Assembly (NCBI RefSeq): GCF_014805625.2
Contig: NW_023998450.1
Coordinates: forward strand, 39,172-103,171
DNA: 64,000 bases
Source of the DNA: Glossina fuscipes
Taxonomy: Eukaryota > Arthropoda > Insecta > Diptera > Glossinidae
Direction: 5' to 3'
The notes under the pieces are model-generated. The model did no database searches. It was not told the origin of the DNA and saw nothing but the letters and a program-made list of their open reading frames with translations. The position numbers and the translations under genes are program-made. This document shows positions 11,615 through 22,610 of the stretch, piece by piece (the stretch's first letter is position 1; every line of letters starts with the position of its first letter).

Positions 11615-12757
11615 TTAACATGCTTCGGATTGTCCGATTTGGGTCAAATATGCACCGTTTTGTTGTATGATTTGTTGCCATTTTAATGGTAACTTCAAAA
11701 TGCCTCTCTCATAGAAGTCCTGGTCTCTATTTGCAAAAAACTCTAGTAGTCGATTTTCACAATCCTCCCTAGATTCCAATTTTTTATCATTAAAGAAATT
11801 TTGCAATGCAAGAAAAAGATGATAATCGCTTGGTGCGAAGTCTGGACTGTATGGCGGATGCATTAAAACTTCCCAACCAAGCTCCCGAAGTTTCTGGCGA
11901 GTCACTGTAGATGTGTGTGGCCTAGCGTTGTCCTGGTGGAACACGACATCTCTCCTGTTGGCCAATTCTGGCCGTTTCTGGTCAATCGCTATCTTCAAAC
12001 GGTCCAGTTGTTGACAGTAGAGATCAGAATTTAGCGTTTGGCCATATGGAAGCAACTCATAACAAATAATCCCCTTCCAGTCCCACCAAATGCATAGCAA
12101 AACCTTCCTGGCCGTTAGTCCTGGTTTGACCACCGTTTGAGGTCCTTCACCGCTCTTTGACCACGATCGTTTTCGCACAGGGTTATCGTATGTGATCCAT
12201 TTCTCATCTCCAGTCACCATCCGTTTAAGAAATGGGTCTATCTCATTCCGTTTGGCCAAGGCTTCGCAGATGGAAATTCGATCCATCATGTTTTTTTCTG
12301 TTAATTGGTGTGGCACCCAAACATCGAGCTTCTTTTTGAATCCAGCTTCGTGTAAATGGTTTAAAACTGTTTTATGGTCGATTTTTAGCTCCTGGGCGAT
12401 GTTACGACTGCTAACATGCCGGTCAACTTCGATCATTTCTCCGATTTTATCGACATTTTCGACGACCGGCCTACCTGTGCGAGGTGCATCTTTAACATCA
12501 AAAATTCCTAAACGGAATCTACGAAACCAAAATTGCACATAATTGGCTGTTACAGTATCGGAACCATAAACACCATTCACAATTTTAGCCGCCTGGCTTG
12601 CATTTTCGCCTTTGTCAAAGAAAAACTGTAAAATGTACCGAATTTTCTCTTTGTTCACTTCCGTTTTTAACACGCTGTAACTCACAACTGAATGCACCAA
12701 ACAAAAAACAGCAAAATAATTTTTTTTACTGCGAAATGTCACCTTTCCAACGAGCAT
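11615..12757 (-). CDS. Mariner transposase, full catalytic domain, D,D34D
   Basis: 380 codons from the first in-frame ATG (12755-12757) to a stop at 11615-11617. Residues below are numbered from this ATG. Family similarity starts at about residue 33 (EVNKEKIRYILQFFFDKGEN), the first helix-turn-helix. FDVKDAPRTGRP links it to the second HTH (NIAQELKIDHKTVLNHL), followed by the linker WVPHQL. Catalytic motifs are VTGDEKW (first Asp), HQDNARPH (second Asp) and YSPDFAPSDYHLF (third Asp), with 34 residues between the second and third, the mariner signature. The frame ends AYLTQIGQ. The enzyme would bind the terminal repeats as a dimer and cut and paste the element into TA sites in the nucleus. Oddity: the codon where family members usually start is ACG at 12662-12664, so translation here would add about 31 unusual residues or fail. 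No stops or frameshifts occur in the domain. Confidence 0.93.
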   Translation of the reverse strand: MLVGKVTFRSKKNYFAVFCLVHSVVSYSVLKTEVNKEKIRYILQFFFDKGENASQAAKIVNGVYGSDTVTANYVQFWFRRFRLGIFDVKDAPRTGRPVVENVDKIGEMIEVDRHVSSRNIAQELKIDHKTVLNHLHEAGFKKKLDVWVPHQLTEKNMMDRISICEALAKRNEIDPFLKRMVTGDEKWITYDNPVRKRSWSKSGEGPQTVVKPGLTARKVLLCIWWDWKGIICYELLPYGQTLNSDLYCQQLDRLKIAIDQKRPELANRRDVVFHQDNARPHTSTVTRQKLRELGWEVLMHPPYSPDFAPSDYHLFLALQNFFNDKKLESREDCENRLLEFFANRDQDFYERGILKLPLKWQQIIQQNGAYLTQIGQSEAC

Positions 12758-12817
12758 AAATCTAAAATTGTTTGATCGATACTTTACGAGAAATCTACCA
12801 GTGCAGCCATCTATCGA

Positions 12818-12849
12818 AAAAATAATGGATTTCTTTTTCCCCAAACTAA
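12818..12849 (-). repeat. Mariner terminal inverted repeat, right
   Basis: 32 bp, perfect partner of 11562-11593. It lies at the promoter-proximal end of the transposase gene. The open frame extends into it only by using a TTG codon, so no start lies in the repeat. Confidence 0.93.
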
Positions 12850-12944
12850 TATTATTACTATAAATTTAATCAGAGAATAAATTCTAAGATTAAAAGTCTT
12901 AAAAGCACTTGCATCTAAGGCTTTCGGCTTTATTAAAAACTCTA

Positions 12945-13018
12945 CCGTACTTGAGATTTGAACCCACGACCATTGAAGTTGCTAGTCGAGACTCTTGCCT
13001 ACTCGGCCACTCAGGCGG
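12945..13018 (-). repeat. tRNA-derived SINE head (RNA polymerase III A and B boxes)
   Basis: On the minus strand this has an A box (TGGCCGAGTAGG, 12998-13009) and a B box (GGTTCAAATCT, 12954-12964), with tRNA-like spacing of about 46 nt. The T-stem can pair over four base pairs, but the acceptor arms do not pair well, so this is a tRNA-derived retroposon head and not a tRNA gene. It aligns over its whole length with 48082-48155 (both contain TGAGTGG, AAATCTCAAGT). The body after the head shares no clear similarity between the two copies. The right TIR of the mariner lies about 100 bp away. Confidence 0.6.
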
Positions 13019-13399
13019 ATATTGAATAACTATAAATATAAAATATTTCTGTTCTTGATTTCATTTATTTAATTTCATTTCAGGCACAGTTATTAGATTT
13101 CAGCTAGAGTAGGTTTGTAATTAATACGAGAGAGATTTATACCACCGTTGAGAGCAACGAAATGGCACACCCCATATTTTCACTTTGAATCTAAATATTT
13201 ATTAAATAAAATTTAGATTGCAAACGCTAGGTACACACCATTAGCTCTATTAGAAAAATCAACATCATTACAGCAGTAGTAAGACAACAGAAACAGTCAA
13301 AATCGTCCGTTCCAAGTAGCGGCGTTACTGCGATTTTCGGCAGTGACAAAAGGACAAGCATTGACAGAAATTACATCATTTGCCTAGCGACCCGCAGCT

Positions 13400-14080
13400 T
13401 GAAAAATTTCTTATAGAACAGGCAAATGGATACCAGACCGGCAGAACTAAAGACAAGCGGCATGGCAATTAAATTTAGGTCGATATGCTGTTCGACTTGT
13501 CAGCGACATCAAGAGACTGGTGGCTGTAGTCGGCGACGGAGAAATAGCTGAAAACGTTTTACAACACAACGTAGTGACAGGAAGTTACAGAAGAAGAATT
13601 CAGTCGGCAGACGGTCATAAGAACGCTAGCCGACGGTGCCTTGAGAGCGTACAGACTAGCAAGTTGCCCGAAATTGACCCCAGTCCATTGATAAGCACGC
13701 CTTCAATTCACTTGAAAATATGTAAATTGGACTTTGGATCAATGGAAGTTTGCACTGTCCTCTAGTGAGTGCAGCATGTGCCTTCACACTAATGACGAAC
13801 GGCAGAGAGTTTACCGAAGACCCTGGAAGCGTTTCGCACAATGCTGCATCTTTGAAAATGTTTCATATTGCGGTGCATGTTTTAACGAGAGATCACTTAT
13901 AAAAAAAGATAATAAATCAGACCCAAATAGCTGCCTTGAGTAACAGTGTGCATTACAAGAGTTTCAACAAGCAGAATGGAACTAAACTCTAAAACATTTG
14001 TAACGAAGATATGATTCTATCCATTTTATCTATTACGAAGAAAATTGGAGAATTGTAATACGACAATCAGCAGGTCATGG
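13400..14080 (+). pseudogene. Decayed Tc1-like transposase
   Basis: Read through stops on the plus strand, 13608-13885 gives family landmarks in order. TLADGALRAYRLASCPKLTP is the end of the DNA-binding domain. KYVNWTLDQWKFALSSSECS is the strand around the first catalytic Asp, normally W..VLFSDESRF. LHTNDERQRVYRRPWKRFAQ follows, then CCIFENVSYCGACF where functional copies read about ...VSYGGGS.M.W. The first catalytic Asp is lost (AGT where GAT is expected). The middle with the second and third acidic residues is missing, but a C-terminal piece persists at about 13947-14075 (LQEFQQAEWN, then VIRQSAGH, compare the usual GGHT.Y). I found no convincing terminal repeats. Dead element, older than the neighbouring mariner. 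Confidence 0.65.
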
Positions 14081-16003
14081 TCAATTCTGTCAGAAGCTTC
14101 AGTCCGGGATCCGTGTAGATAACACCCGCGGCAAAAATTTGGTCAGATTTTCAATCAGTTATTTTAATTCAATATTTTGAAAAGTCCGACATACATCCAA
14201 TAAACTTTAACGAATTAGAAAAAATTGAATGCATACATCAACAAGATTTTTTCGTTATTTCCAAAACTTTTAGTAGTGCACATAACAATTTTTTGTAGTA
14301 ATGTTGATATGTAGACATTTTTTTTTATTTTTTCTTCTAATGCTTAGGAAAACATATGAGAGTAAAATGAAAACAAAGGTACGTTAAACATCGCGTAAAC
14401 ATATTGGAAAATATTAGCCTATAAAAAAATGGGTAGAGAAAGGAAAACATAGTCAAAGAATAAAAATAGCCGTTAACGAGAAGAACTGAATGCAGCAATT
14501 TGCAAATGAAACTTTTCCAGTGTCTCTCTTACCAGAAAGCTGCCTTTTCAAACGGCAGCAACAATAAACCAAAAATTCGCACATTCAACACGCACCAAAC
14601 GGAGGAAAATATAAAACAAACAAAACAAGTAAGGGAAATTCAGTTTTACTCTAAAGCGAATCTCAGATACCCGCCAGTTCAGCTAAATTCTTTCCTAACA
14701 TCAGGCTTCTTAATTAACAAATCGTTATCAGTTTTCAACTAAACTATCGAATGATAAAGCAAGTGTATGAATAATATAAATCAGAAAAAAGGAATTGGTT
14801 TCTTTTCAGTCAATCGAAGCTTTTTGGTTCTAAAGCCACGTATGTTATCCTCAGATCGGATTAAATTTAAGGCACTTCAGGAAACCATTCGTACAATTTC
14901 AATCTTTTAAATCAATTTTTGCTGTCGAACCTCAGGGATATAGCGATGTAACGAATACGCATATTATGATCCTTTCATGCCTATTCTTCTATGCAAAAGA
15001 CAGAATAGAAAACATTTCACACTTGCTTTCCACCAAACACAACTACCTGAAGACTTGTCCCCAATGGATAACATGTGTTTCCAGTTTGCAGCGTTACGTG
15101 CTATTTTCCCCACCTCTCTAAGAAGTCTAAGAAAGACACCGCGTGGGAGAGCTTTGTTCTATTCTGCGGGGTGAACGAGCGCTAGCCTATTCGGTGGATA
15201 TAACCCACCAGAAATCAAATCAGATACAAATCTCTAGAATATTTGAGTTGCGCTTTTGACAATGTAATGGTCGAAGATATGAATACTCGTAAACAATAGT
15301 CTATAAGCGTGCATGTGTACAGTTTAGCAATGCATATGCAGATATTATTTTTATTTTGGAAAAAAAATGCATTGCTTATTTTGTTGTGGCGTCTTGCCTT
15401 TAGCCAAAACTGGAGCACGAAAAATGGTTGTTTTCATTTGGATCTTCACAGCATCTTCACAGTCCGTTGTTAGAATTGCCGCGTCCCATAATAAGTTAAA
15501 TTTGTAGACACACATGCGTTTAAAAAGGGGACGTCGTGACATTCGCGGTTCTGCTACTTTTTACAGATCACTCCGTTCTTGAGAAGGATATTTTTTGATT
15601 AGGGGATCGATTTACCCCGTTTGTATGCCAACAAGGAATTATATTAGATCAGAGAAAATAACGTCTCTAAGCTTCAATATGGACGGTTGGCACAGGTGCT
15701 AGAACGAAGTTGTGTATATTGACTATGTCCATGTCCGCTGCGAGGATAGGCCTGCTCAGCACATTATTAGTTGAAGCGATTTTGCGGTAACCATATCTAG
15801 CCGTTGTCTGCTGTCGGGCGTAGAAAAATCATAGCCTATTCATGCTTACCTTCTTGTAGTATGGACTGCCGAAGTAGGGTGACTATATAGAAAGTAAGTC
15901 TTCTTGAAAAAGAGGCAGCTTGGCGTGGCCTCTCTCAGAATATCCCTCTTCCGCTGGAAAATTGGACGGAGAGTAAATAGTTCAGTCAAATTGTTTGACA
16001 ATA

Positions 16004-16428
16004 TTATAATGCCTCTAAACCCCCCTTAAGCAGGTATAGTTCCGAAAACGTCGACTCACAGACAAATGATCTAGCAATAGCTTGTCTATCGGAATACAAA
16101 CTCATATCATAGGTTACGTTCTTTACATAAAACATTTTATTGAGTAGGAAGTCTTCGAAATCGGTTCCTTTCCGCCAATTGGTACTAATTTTCTTATATT
16201 TGCATACACTTTTGATATATTTATACAAGATATAATCGTTCAATTAGCTGTGCCTAGTTTAACATCGCACCAATTTAGCCGATTCGGGACTTTAGTATTG
16301 AAGATTGCATTAAATGCGGTGTCCTGGGTTATTTTGCTAGTATGATCAAAATCAAAGTTCATTTTGCCATAGCAAAAAATTTCTTGTTTGTCTAGATGTA
16401 AGAAGAACACTGTTTTTTGAAATTTCAT
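16004..16428 (-). other. Two abutting frames, possible broken coding exon (unidentified)
   Basis: A frame from an ATG at 16426-16428 runs 62 codons to a TGA at 16240-16242. At that point the next frame is open for about 79 codons to 16004. The two could be one reading frame of about 140 codons split by a single frameshift. Composition is protein-like and not simple-sequence (for example NWRKGTDFEDFLLNKMF), but I recognise no domain. Chance open frames of this size are common in AT-rich DNA, so support is weak. Confidence 0.15.
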
Positions 16429-19400
16429 AAATAATCGTATATTTGGATGTCAAAAACACCTTTAATTACTAGCGTTATTTACTGCTAATCAAAGGACATT
16501 TCTTTGATAATTATATTTGTTAGTAGTTTGGGCGTTGTCCCTACACTTTTGACCACCGATCACGGAGGATTATTAGCTACTTTTTAAGTATATGTTTTGG
16601 CTTTTTTGCACAATAGTTTCGCTATTCACTTGTTGTCATCCATTGTGTGCTGCAAACGTACCACCTTGGTAACTTTCTATTTCAGCTTATTCTACTGAAA
16701 ATATTTTAAATAAATCCGATTGCGCGGAGACGAATTGAATTAAATTAGTTTAAAATTTTATGTGTATAAAAATTAGCGGCTCGTTCAGCTCTTCGACATA
16801 TGTTCTAAAGTATTTTCAACACAAGCTGTACAAAGTTTCATTGTTTTTTGATTTTTCTTTTAAACTCAGTATTATGACAAATTAAGTTATAAACTTAATC
16901 TACTTCACCCGGTGAAGGTTGAATATAAAAATGGAAATTGAAGCAACAGTAAAAGTTTCGATTCTAAACAACGGCAAAAATTTAAATGCATACGAAGTGG
17001 CAAGACATAGGGAGAGAAGGGAAAGGCTCCAAAAAAGAAAGGCAGATGCATATACTTCGGAACGAATGAATATATACAAAAATATTCTTCAACTTTTGTT
17101 AAATTGTTACTAGAACAAGAACACGAATACTTGGCCACCAACATATATGTGTTAACATATGCATCCCTGCAAATATATATCAACTCTACCACTACCCTAT
17201 GAAGTATTGGTAATGCTACCATATAAGTGTGCGTATGACATATACAAATTGCTAAATTGGCGGTATAGTTGTACATATATTAACGCCCATATATAAACGT
17301 ATACACAACCAACTTTGCACATATATTCTATATAGAAGTTCAAACTTATTTTTATTACATACCTACAATGCTGCAATTCTTTCTAGTTGGTTATGCTAGG
17401 ATGAGATTTTGCCACATAAAGCAGAGAGTAGAAAACGTATACCATAACTTCTTACTGTTATATCATCATAAACGAAGATAAATGTTGTTGAGAGTGTGGT
17501 AAAAGTTAATATTTGGTCAAATGACAAAATACTGTCATAAAATATATGAAAGGTTTTGCACTGCGACGGTACTATGTCATGGAAATTTTTCATATTTTCA
17601 AAATGACAATGAAAATACATATGATACATTTCCAACCAATTTCGATGTCGTTGATACGCCAGTTGGTGCCGATTCCGCTAGCCCAAGGGAAAATAAAAAA
17701 TAAAGGGCAATACAAGTGGTAAACTGGCTTACTTAATATTACCTATGACTGTACTATCACAAGTTTGGCTTCGCAACCGCTCTCAAACCGTAGAGATGAG
17801 AATGAAACTTTGTTTGCCCTTTAAAAACGTGTACACCAAGGATACTGGTCCAATTTTGCAGGTAAAAGTTGAGACATGGGCTGACATTTTTGACAAACTT
17901 TAAGAAACCTCTATAGATTTTAACTTTCTTGTTGGAAATCCGTCACCCGATGGTGAGATTTAATATCAAAGGTACAAAATGACTGTTGCAAGCGCGCTTC
18001 GAACATAGAGCGCAGACACAAAGACATTATCTTAAAGAGTTCTTCCCAATGGCCGAATGTTTGACTTACTGTCACTAGTTACATGAACGACCGCAGAAGA
18101 TGTGTTCTCTCATAAATTGAGAAAGCAACTCTTTTAAGCTACGCGCTAATATATCCGCCATTAGCAGAATTGCCTCTAGATTGACTAATATTGAAATATA
18201 GAACACAAAGCGAAACCGATGCAGACTTGTTTGCTCGTCGTGATGATAATATCTTTTCTATTGTTGTAGGAAAAATTCAAGTATTTACTTAAATCAACTA
18301 ATTATTATTTTATACTTCCTTTACATTCTATGTATTACTAAATGTTACGTTGGTGAAATCTGGTTATATTTAAGGCTTTGTCAGCAAAGCGTGTTTCTTA
18401 ATACTCTGTCATAACGCACAAATTGTCTATTGACACTTATTTGATATGCATATAGGCAAGCATTTAAGTCATTGGCTGGGAGAAAAATTTTTTTTGGTTG
18501 CGTTACTGAAAATAATTTTCCAGACAAAGGTTACATAGCAAGAATGAAGGAAAAAAGAACCGCAAAACCTAGGCAAATGGTTGAAGAGAACTTTTAAATT
18601 TATGAACATATACTGCACAATAACAAGTATAGCGACATTTACCATAACAGCTGACCCTAAACTAAACTAAAATATAATACCAAGCGTAGAGAAGTTGTTC
18701 ATTACTTTAAAGTGTTTACCGACACATATAAAACGCATGCATATATACATACACATATTTTACATACCCTTCATCACTCGTAACAATGTATGAAGACTTG
18801 TGCTTGTGATAAAATCTACAACTTCGCATGTACATAAGGCTAAGCTAGCATTTCGGTTTACACAGAGTTGAGATAAAACACAAAAAAAAAAAAAAAGAAA
18901 AATAGAATAAAAAAATACAAGTATTATAAAAATTCCCTACAGTGTTATCTGTGTTGTATTTGCAAAAAAGAAAAAATGCATATTCATTCAGTGTTAAAAA
19001 CATATAACATATTGTACCGTTATAGAGTTCTGCCAGTAATTGTTGTTGTTGTGTTTGTTTCCCAAAGTGATAGATACTTTAGTCAATTTCATGGTTGGCT
19101 TCTCAAAACATCTCTTGAACATCTATAGCAGGCAGTAAAGGCAACAATAATCACAACAACTACTTGAACAGATAACAAAAAAAATTGGTCATTATTTTTA
19201 TAAAAACAGCAAAAATGATATTAAAGCAAGGCTAGAAATTTTCGTTACATATTATTATAAAGCCTTTACGAAATTCCTTCAGGGAGCAGAGAATTTGCCT
19301 TCTTGCTGCCTGCTTGATAGACACTGATTTAATGAGTTTAAATTATATTTAAATAAATTGCAGTCTTGAGAAATGCGAAATTTAATCATATTTTAGTGCA

Positions 19401-19678
19401 ACCCTCAAACAAGATCAAGAGTATTATTTATTTTTTTTTTACACACCAGATGATCCGAAAAATCGTCGCGCTTTTGTCAAGTGAAACAATAAATGGTTTT
19501 AGCGGCTGTCTTACTATGTTTTCCTTTTGAAAAGTGTCTAACAAACTTGTTATCAACTTGATGTTGTATCACTTAGCAAGATTAGCTAAATACTGCAATG
19601 TAGTCATGGTCTTCGTTTTCCCTCCCGTTCTCATTACTACAACCCTATTCCAAGTTAAGAAACTGATATTCCCTATTT

Positions 19679-19688
19679 TATTTATATA

Positions 19689-19719
<31 letters not shown>
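19679..19719. repeat. (TA)n microsatellite
   Basis: About 40 bp of nearly pure TA with one CA interruption. Confidence 0.9.
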
Positions 19720-21096
19720 TCCATATTCCGTTAAATCATATATTGGAGTACATTCTCAGGGAATTCATCCAATTTTGACATCAGTTTTCATCGTTGGAGT
19801 TACTTATGCGATATCGTAGTAAAACAATCACTTCCTTTGCGACTATCTTTAATTTTGACCTATTAATAATTAAAATTCTTCTATGACTGGTCTTCCTATG
19901 TATGTATGATTACTGCACTCAGTATGCCCCGAAAGAAATGTTCGAAGAGGGTTAATTCGGTTAGAACGTTGAGAAATATTTTTGCTTTGTATGGATTTCT
20001 GGATACTTTGGAGGAACTAATAAAATCGACTTGCTTGGGATGAGTGGGGAAACAGTTTGAGTTTGTCAACATAGGGTCCGGTCCTAAGTAGAGAGTAATT
20101 ATCGCTTGATTGCGTGTTGTTCGTTTGACTTTTACACATTTTTGCTTGCTATATTTGCTGTTGTTGCTCACCCGATGACAACAAATGCTTGTATGAGCTT
20201 ATTTATTTTGGCAAATTTGTGTAATTATATGACTAAGCTTTTAAGTAGTTGCTGTAGTAGTGTATGGGTTTCTTGCTTTTTTTTTCATAACTTGATCAAC
20301 TAGAAACCGGTTATATTGTCGAATAATAAACAACGCCAATGTTTAACTAAGGCAGCAATGGGGTATCAAAATAGATTTTGCAGTGAATTCAAAAAAAAAG
20401 TATACTTCTTGTGAGAAACTTTCTTTAGTTATTCCTACAGATTTTAACTCGTTTTCTGGAAATTTGAGCAAAATTTATTTATTCTTTTTTTGCTTGTGTT
20501 TGGTAAAAACTTTGCCTGGCTTAACCAAAAACTGAAATACGTGCTTGCAACGTAGAAAAAGCGTGCTATGGTTACTAACTATAGCAAAAAACGTAGACAA
20601 GGCGCACATCTTGTCATTAAAATAAATACAAAGCAAAGAATATAGAAATAAACAAGAACGATAATAAAATATATTCGGCTTAGAGCGATTAATCAACCAC
20701 CTATATAATCCGTCGTTCTACGCGAGTTTGGTAAATTGAATATATAATCTGTATTATTCCAAGGATCAATTTGTTAATTTTAGGATTTTTCACTAATTCT
20801 ACGCGATTTTATAGATTAGATAGCGTAAATATTTGGCCTGAGCGTATAATTGCCGCTTGGTTAGACACACAAATAGAGACAGGTCTGAATCGATATGTTT
20901 GTTTACTCCAATCAGTTATATACGCATACAATACAGGAAACGTCCTCTGCATTTTTTCGCATGCATAAAAACGTGCAACCAAGCTATGGCGTTTGTATTA
21001 TATGTAACGAATACAAAATGACGGCGAAATCATTCCAGAATTTCCAACATATCAGGAACAATTACACCATAGGAATTAAACTAAGAAGCAGATTTT

Positions 21097-21109
21097 TAAA
21101 TTCGAAATT
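21097..21109 (+). repeat. Target-site duplication, left copy (13 bp)
   Basis: TAAATTCGAAATT is repeated exactly at 21212-21224, flanking the ~100-bp retroposon at 21110-21211. Confidence 0.85.
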
Positions 21110-21211
21110 GAGCCGATAGACTGTGCTGCTAGTGCTCAATGTCTTTTTTTTTTTAGTCTTAGAATTTATTTTATTAGTCTAAAATTATAATAATGATAAT
21201 AATAATAATAA
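21110..21211 (+). mobile_element. ~100-bp SINE-like retroposon, copy 1, with (TAA)n tail
   Basis: The insertion starts GAGCCGATAG and ends in an (ATA/TAA)n tail. It is flanked by an exact 13-bp target-site duplication. A second copy, about 90% identical by eye, lies on the opposite strand at 54600-54697 and begins at exactly the same base. The first 28 nt can fold: GAGC at 1-4 pairs with GCTC at 25-28, and TAG(C) at 8-11 pairs with (G)CTA at 19-22. Two copies of TTAGTCT(T/A)A follow a T-run. I see no tRNA A or B box and no coding sequence. The TAA-rich tail and target duplications fit retroposition by an I-like LINE. It could be a true short non-autonomous retroposon, or a LINE 3' end truncated at the same hairpin twice. 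Confidence 0.75.
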
Positions 21212-21224
21212 TAAATTCGAAATT
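21212..21224 (+). repeat. Target-site duplication, right copy (13 bp)
   Basis: Exact repeat of 21097-21109, directly after the (TAA)n tail. Confidence 0.85.
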
Positions 21225-22553
21225 CATAAAATCCTATTTAGTTATGCTTACGTTCGTGGGTATTCGAGGGAGTATTTAACATTAAGCTTGTTGTTTTAGA
21301 TACCGCTTCGATAAGTTCCTCGATATAGTAGATAAGCTAAATGAGACGGCACACGATGATAAGAAACACGACTAAATTGACGCCGTTATTGAAAAGCAAA
21401 CACATTATGCGTTCAGATACATATTTCTATAAGTGGCAAACCTTTGGCAAGTCTAACATGCGCCCTGTGATAGATAAAGAAAAAAAATGAAATGTTTTGT
21501 TAAAGTTTTTCTTTAAAGGCATGAAAAAATAAACCAGGACTTAAAAGAAACCTGTTTTCTTTCCTACATAGAGGAATGTTTTAATATCCGAAATCGTGCA
21601 TTCTCCGCCTGTCCGCCGTTGTAGTGTTATTATCCGGTTACTCCTTTTCTGCGCGAGGTTTTAATTTCCAATTTTCCTTCCACACTACTATCTACTGCAC
21701 ATACGTATAGAAGTAAGTACGCATAAGTATGTATGTAGTTTTGCTGCTAAAAATCACAAGAAATTTTTCTAATTAAATTTGTTGGTGGTAGTTGTTTTTT
21801 TTTTTTTTTTTTTTTAAGTTTTTATGGTTGTGTATATTATGGTTGTCGTCGTCCTTCCTTCATGATAAACTAAATAAAATTTATTAGTGTTTGGCGGCAT
21901 TTTCGCCACTTTCAAAAGAATTTTCCACTTGATCAGTATTTGTTGAAAAGTTTTTTTCTTTTTTTTTTGGACTGTTTTTACTTTTAAGAGGATTTCTTGA
22001 TGGAAATAGTACTTTCAAAAAATTTGGCTGAATTTATATTTAAACATCTTCGTCCCCCATCATCTACGAATATCGTGGATACAGGTTGAAGGTTTAGTCA
22101 TGTCGCTTGCGTAGCATTCATCAAAGGAAGCACTTTGGAGTTTACAAAGAAAAAACAACACCTCTTGCCTAAAAGTCATTTGAAGATGCTCGTTCAATTA
22201 TCAATGTGCAGCTTGAACAACACGCGCAAACATGCGGTGTCACACTCTCGTTTAGAAATTTATTTAAGTTACTGCGAACGGTTATAGGTATAAAATCATT
22301 GCAGGCACTTGTCAAGCGCACCTTTTCTAATCATGTAGATGGTGAATGTAAGCTTTAGCTTGGCAAGTAAGTATTGTAAGAAGACTTTCCACACAATCGC
22401 GGAACACTGTAGTCTCTGCAAATTTTAAGACTCGAGGATATTGAGCACACATTAATTTTCTGCTTAGAGTCGACGAACCTGTAAAAAGTCTTTGGGTCAG
22501 CCAAGAATATTTTTTTTATGATTTGTATACAATCAGAAAATACTTGCTTTTGA
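21225..22553. other. No gene seen
   Basis: AT-rich DNA with a run of T at about 21794-21815 and another poly(T)-rich stretch near 21953-21968. I see no coding or RNA signal. Confidence 0.4.
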
Positions 22554-22610
22554 GGAATTGAACTCGCCTTTTCCTTTCGAGTAAGCCGTATACCCTACGC
22601 TAATACACGG
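22554..22610 (-). repeat. Possible tRNA-derived SINE head (second type)
   Basis: On the minus strand an A-box-like TAGCGTAGGGTA (22591-22602) is followed by a B-box-like AGTTCAATTCC (22554-22564). The spacing is about 6 nt shorter than in the tRNA-like head at 12945-13018, and the sequence between differs. It may be a different SINE family or chance. Confidence 0.3.

Larger units (their letters stand above)
11562..12849 (-). mobile_element. Complete mariner-family DNA transposon (1288 bp)
   Basis: The element is bounded by perfect 32-bp terminal inverted repeats (11562-11593 and 12818-12849) beginning TTAGTTTGGGGAAAAAG. TA dinucleotides flank both ends (11560-11561 and 12850-12851), as expected for mariner insertion into TA. 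A second reading puts the TA duplication at 11563-11564 and 12847-12848, making the element 6 bp shorter. It carries one gene, on the minus strand, with a complete D,D34D catalytic triad. Total length matches the usual 1.3 kb. Perfect repeats plus an unbroken frame point to a recent insertion. I did not assign a mariner subfamily. Confidence 0.95.
14090..21096. other. No gene supported
   Basis: AT-rich DNA with scattered short frames and simple repeats, including a (TA)n tract at 19679-19719. The only item of note is a pair of abutting minus-strand frames at 16004-16428, listed separately. Confidence 0.4.

Noticed and set aside
12192..12542. A 116-codon plus-strand frame
   Set aside because: Antisense shadow of the mariner transposase.
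11615..12844. A 409-codon version of the mariner transposase starting in the right TIR
   Set aside because: Its first codon is TTG inside the terminal repeat; the first ATG is at 12755-12757.
21181..21215. A simple (TAA)n microsatellite
   Set aside because: It is the tail of a defined insertion with target duplications, and recurs as the tail of copy 2.
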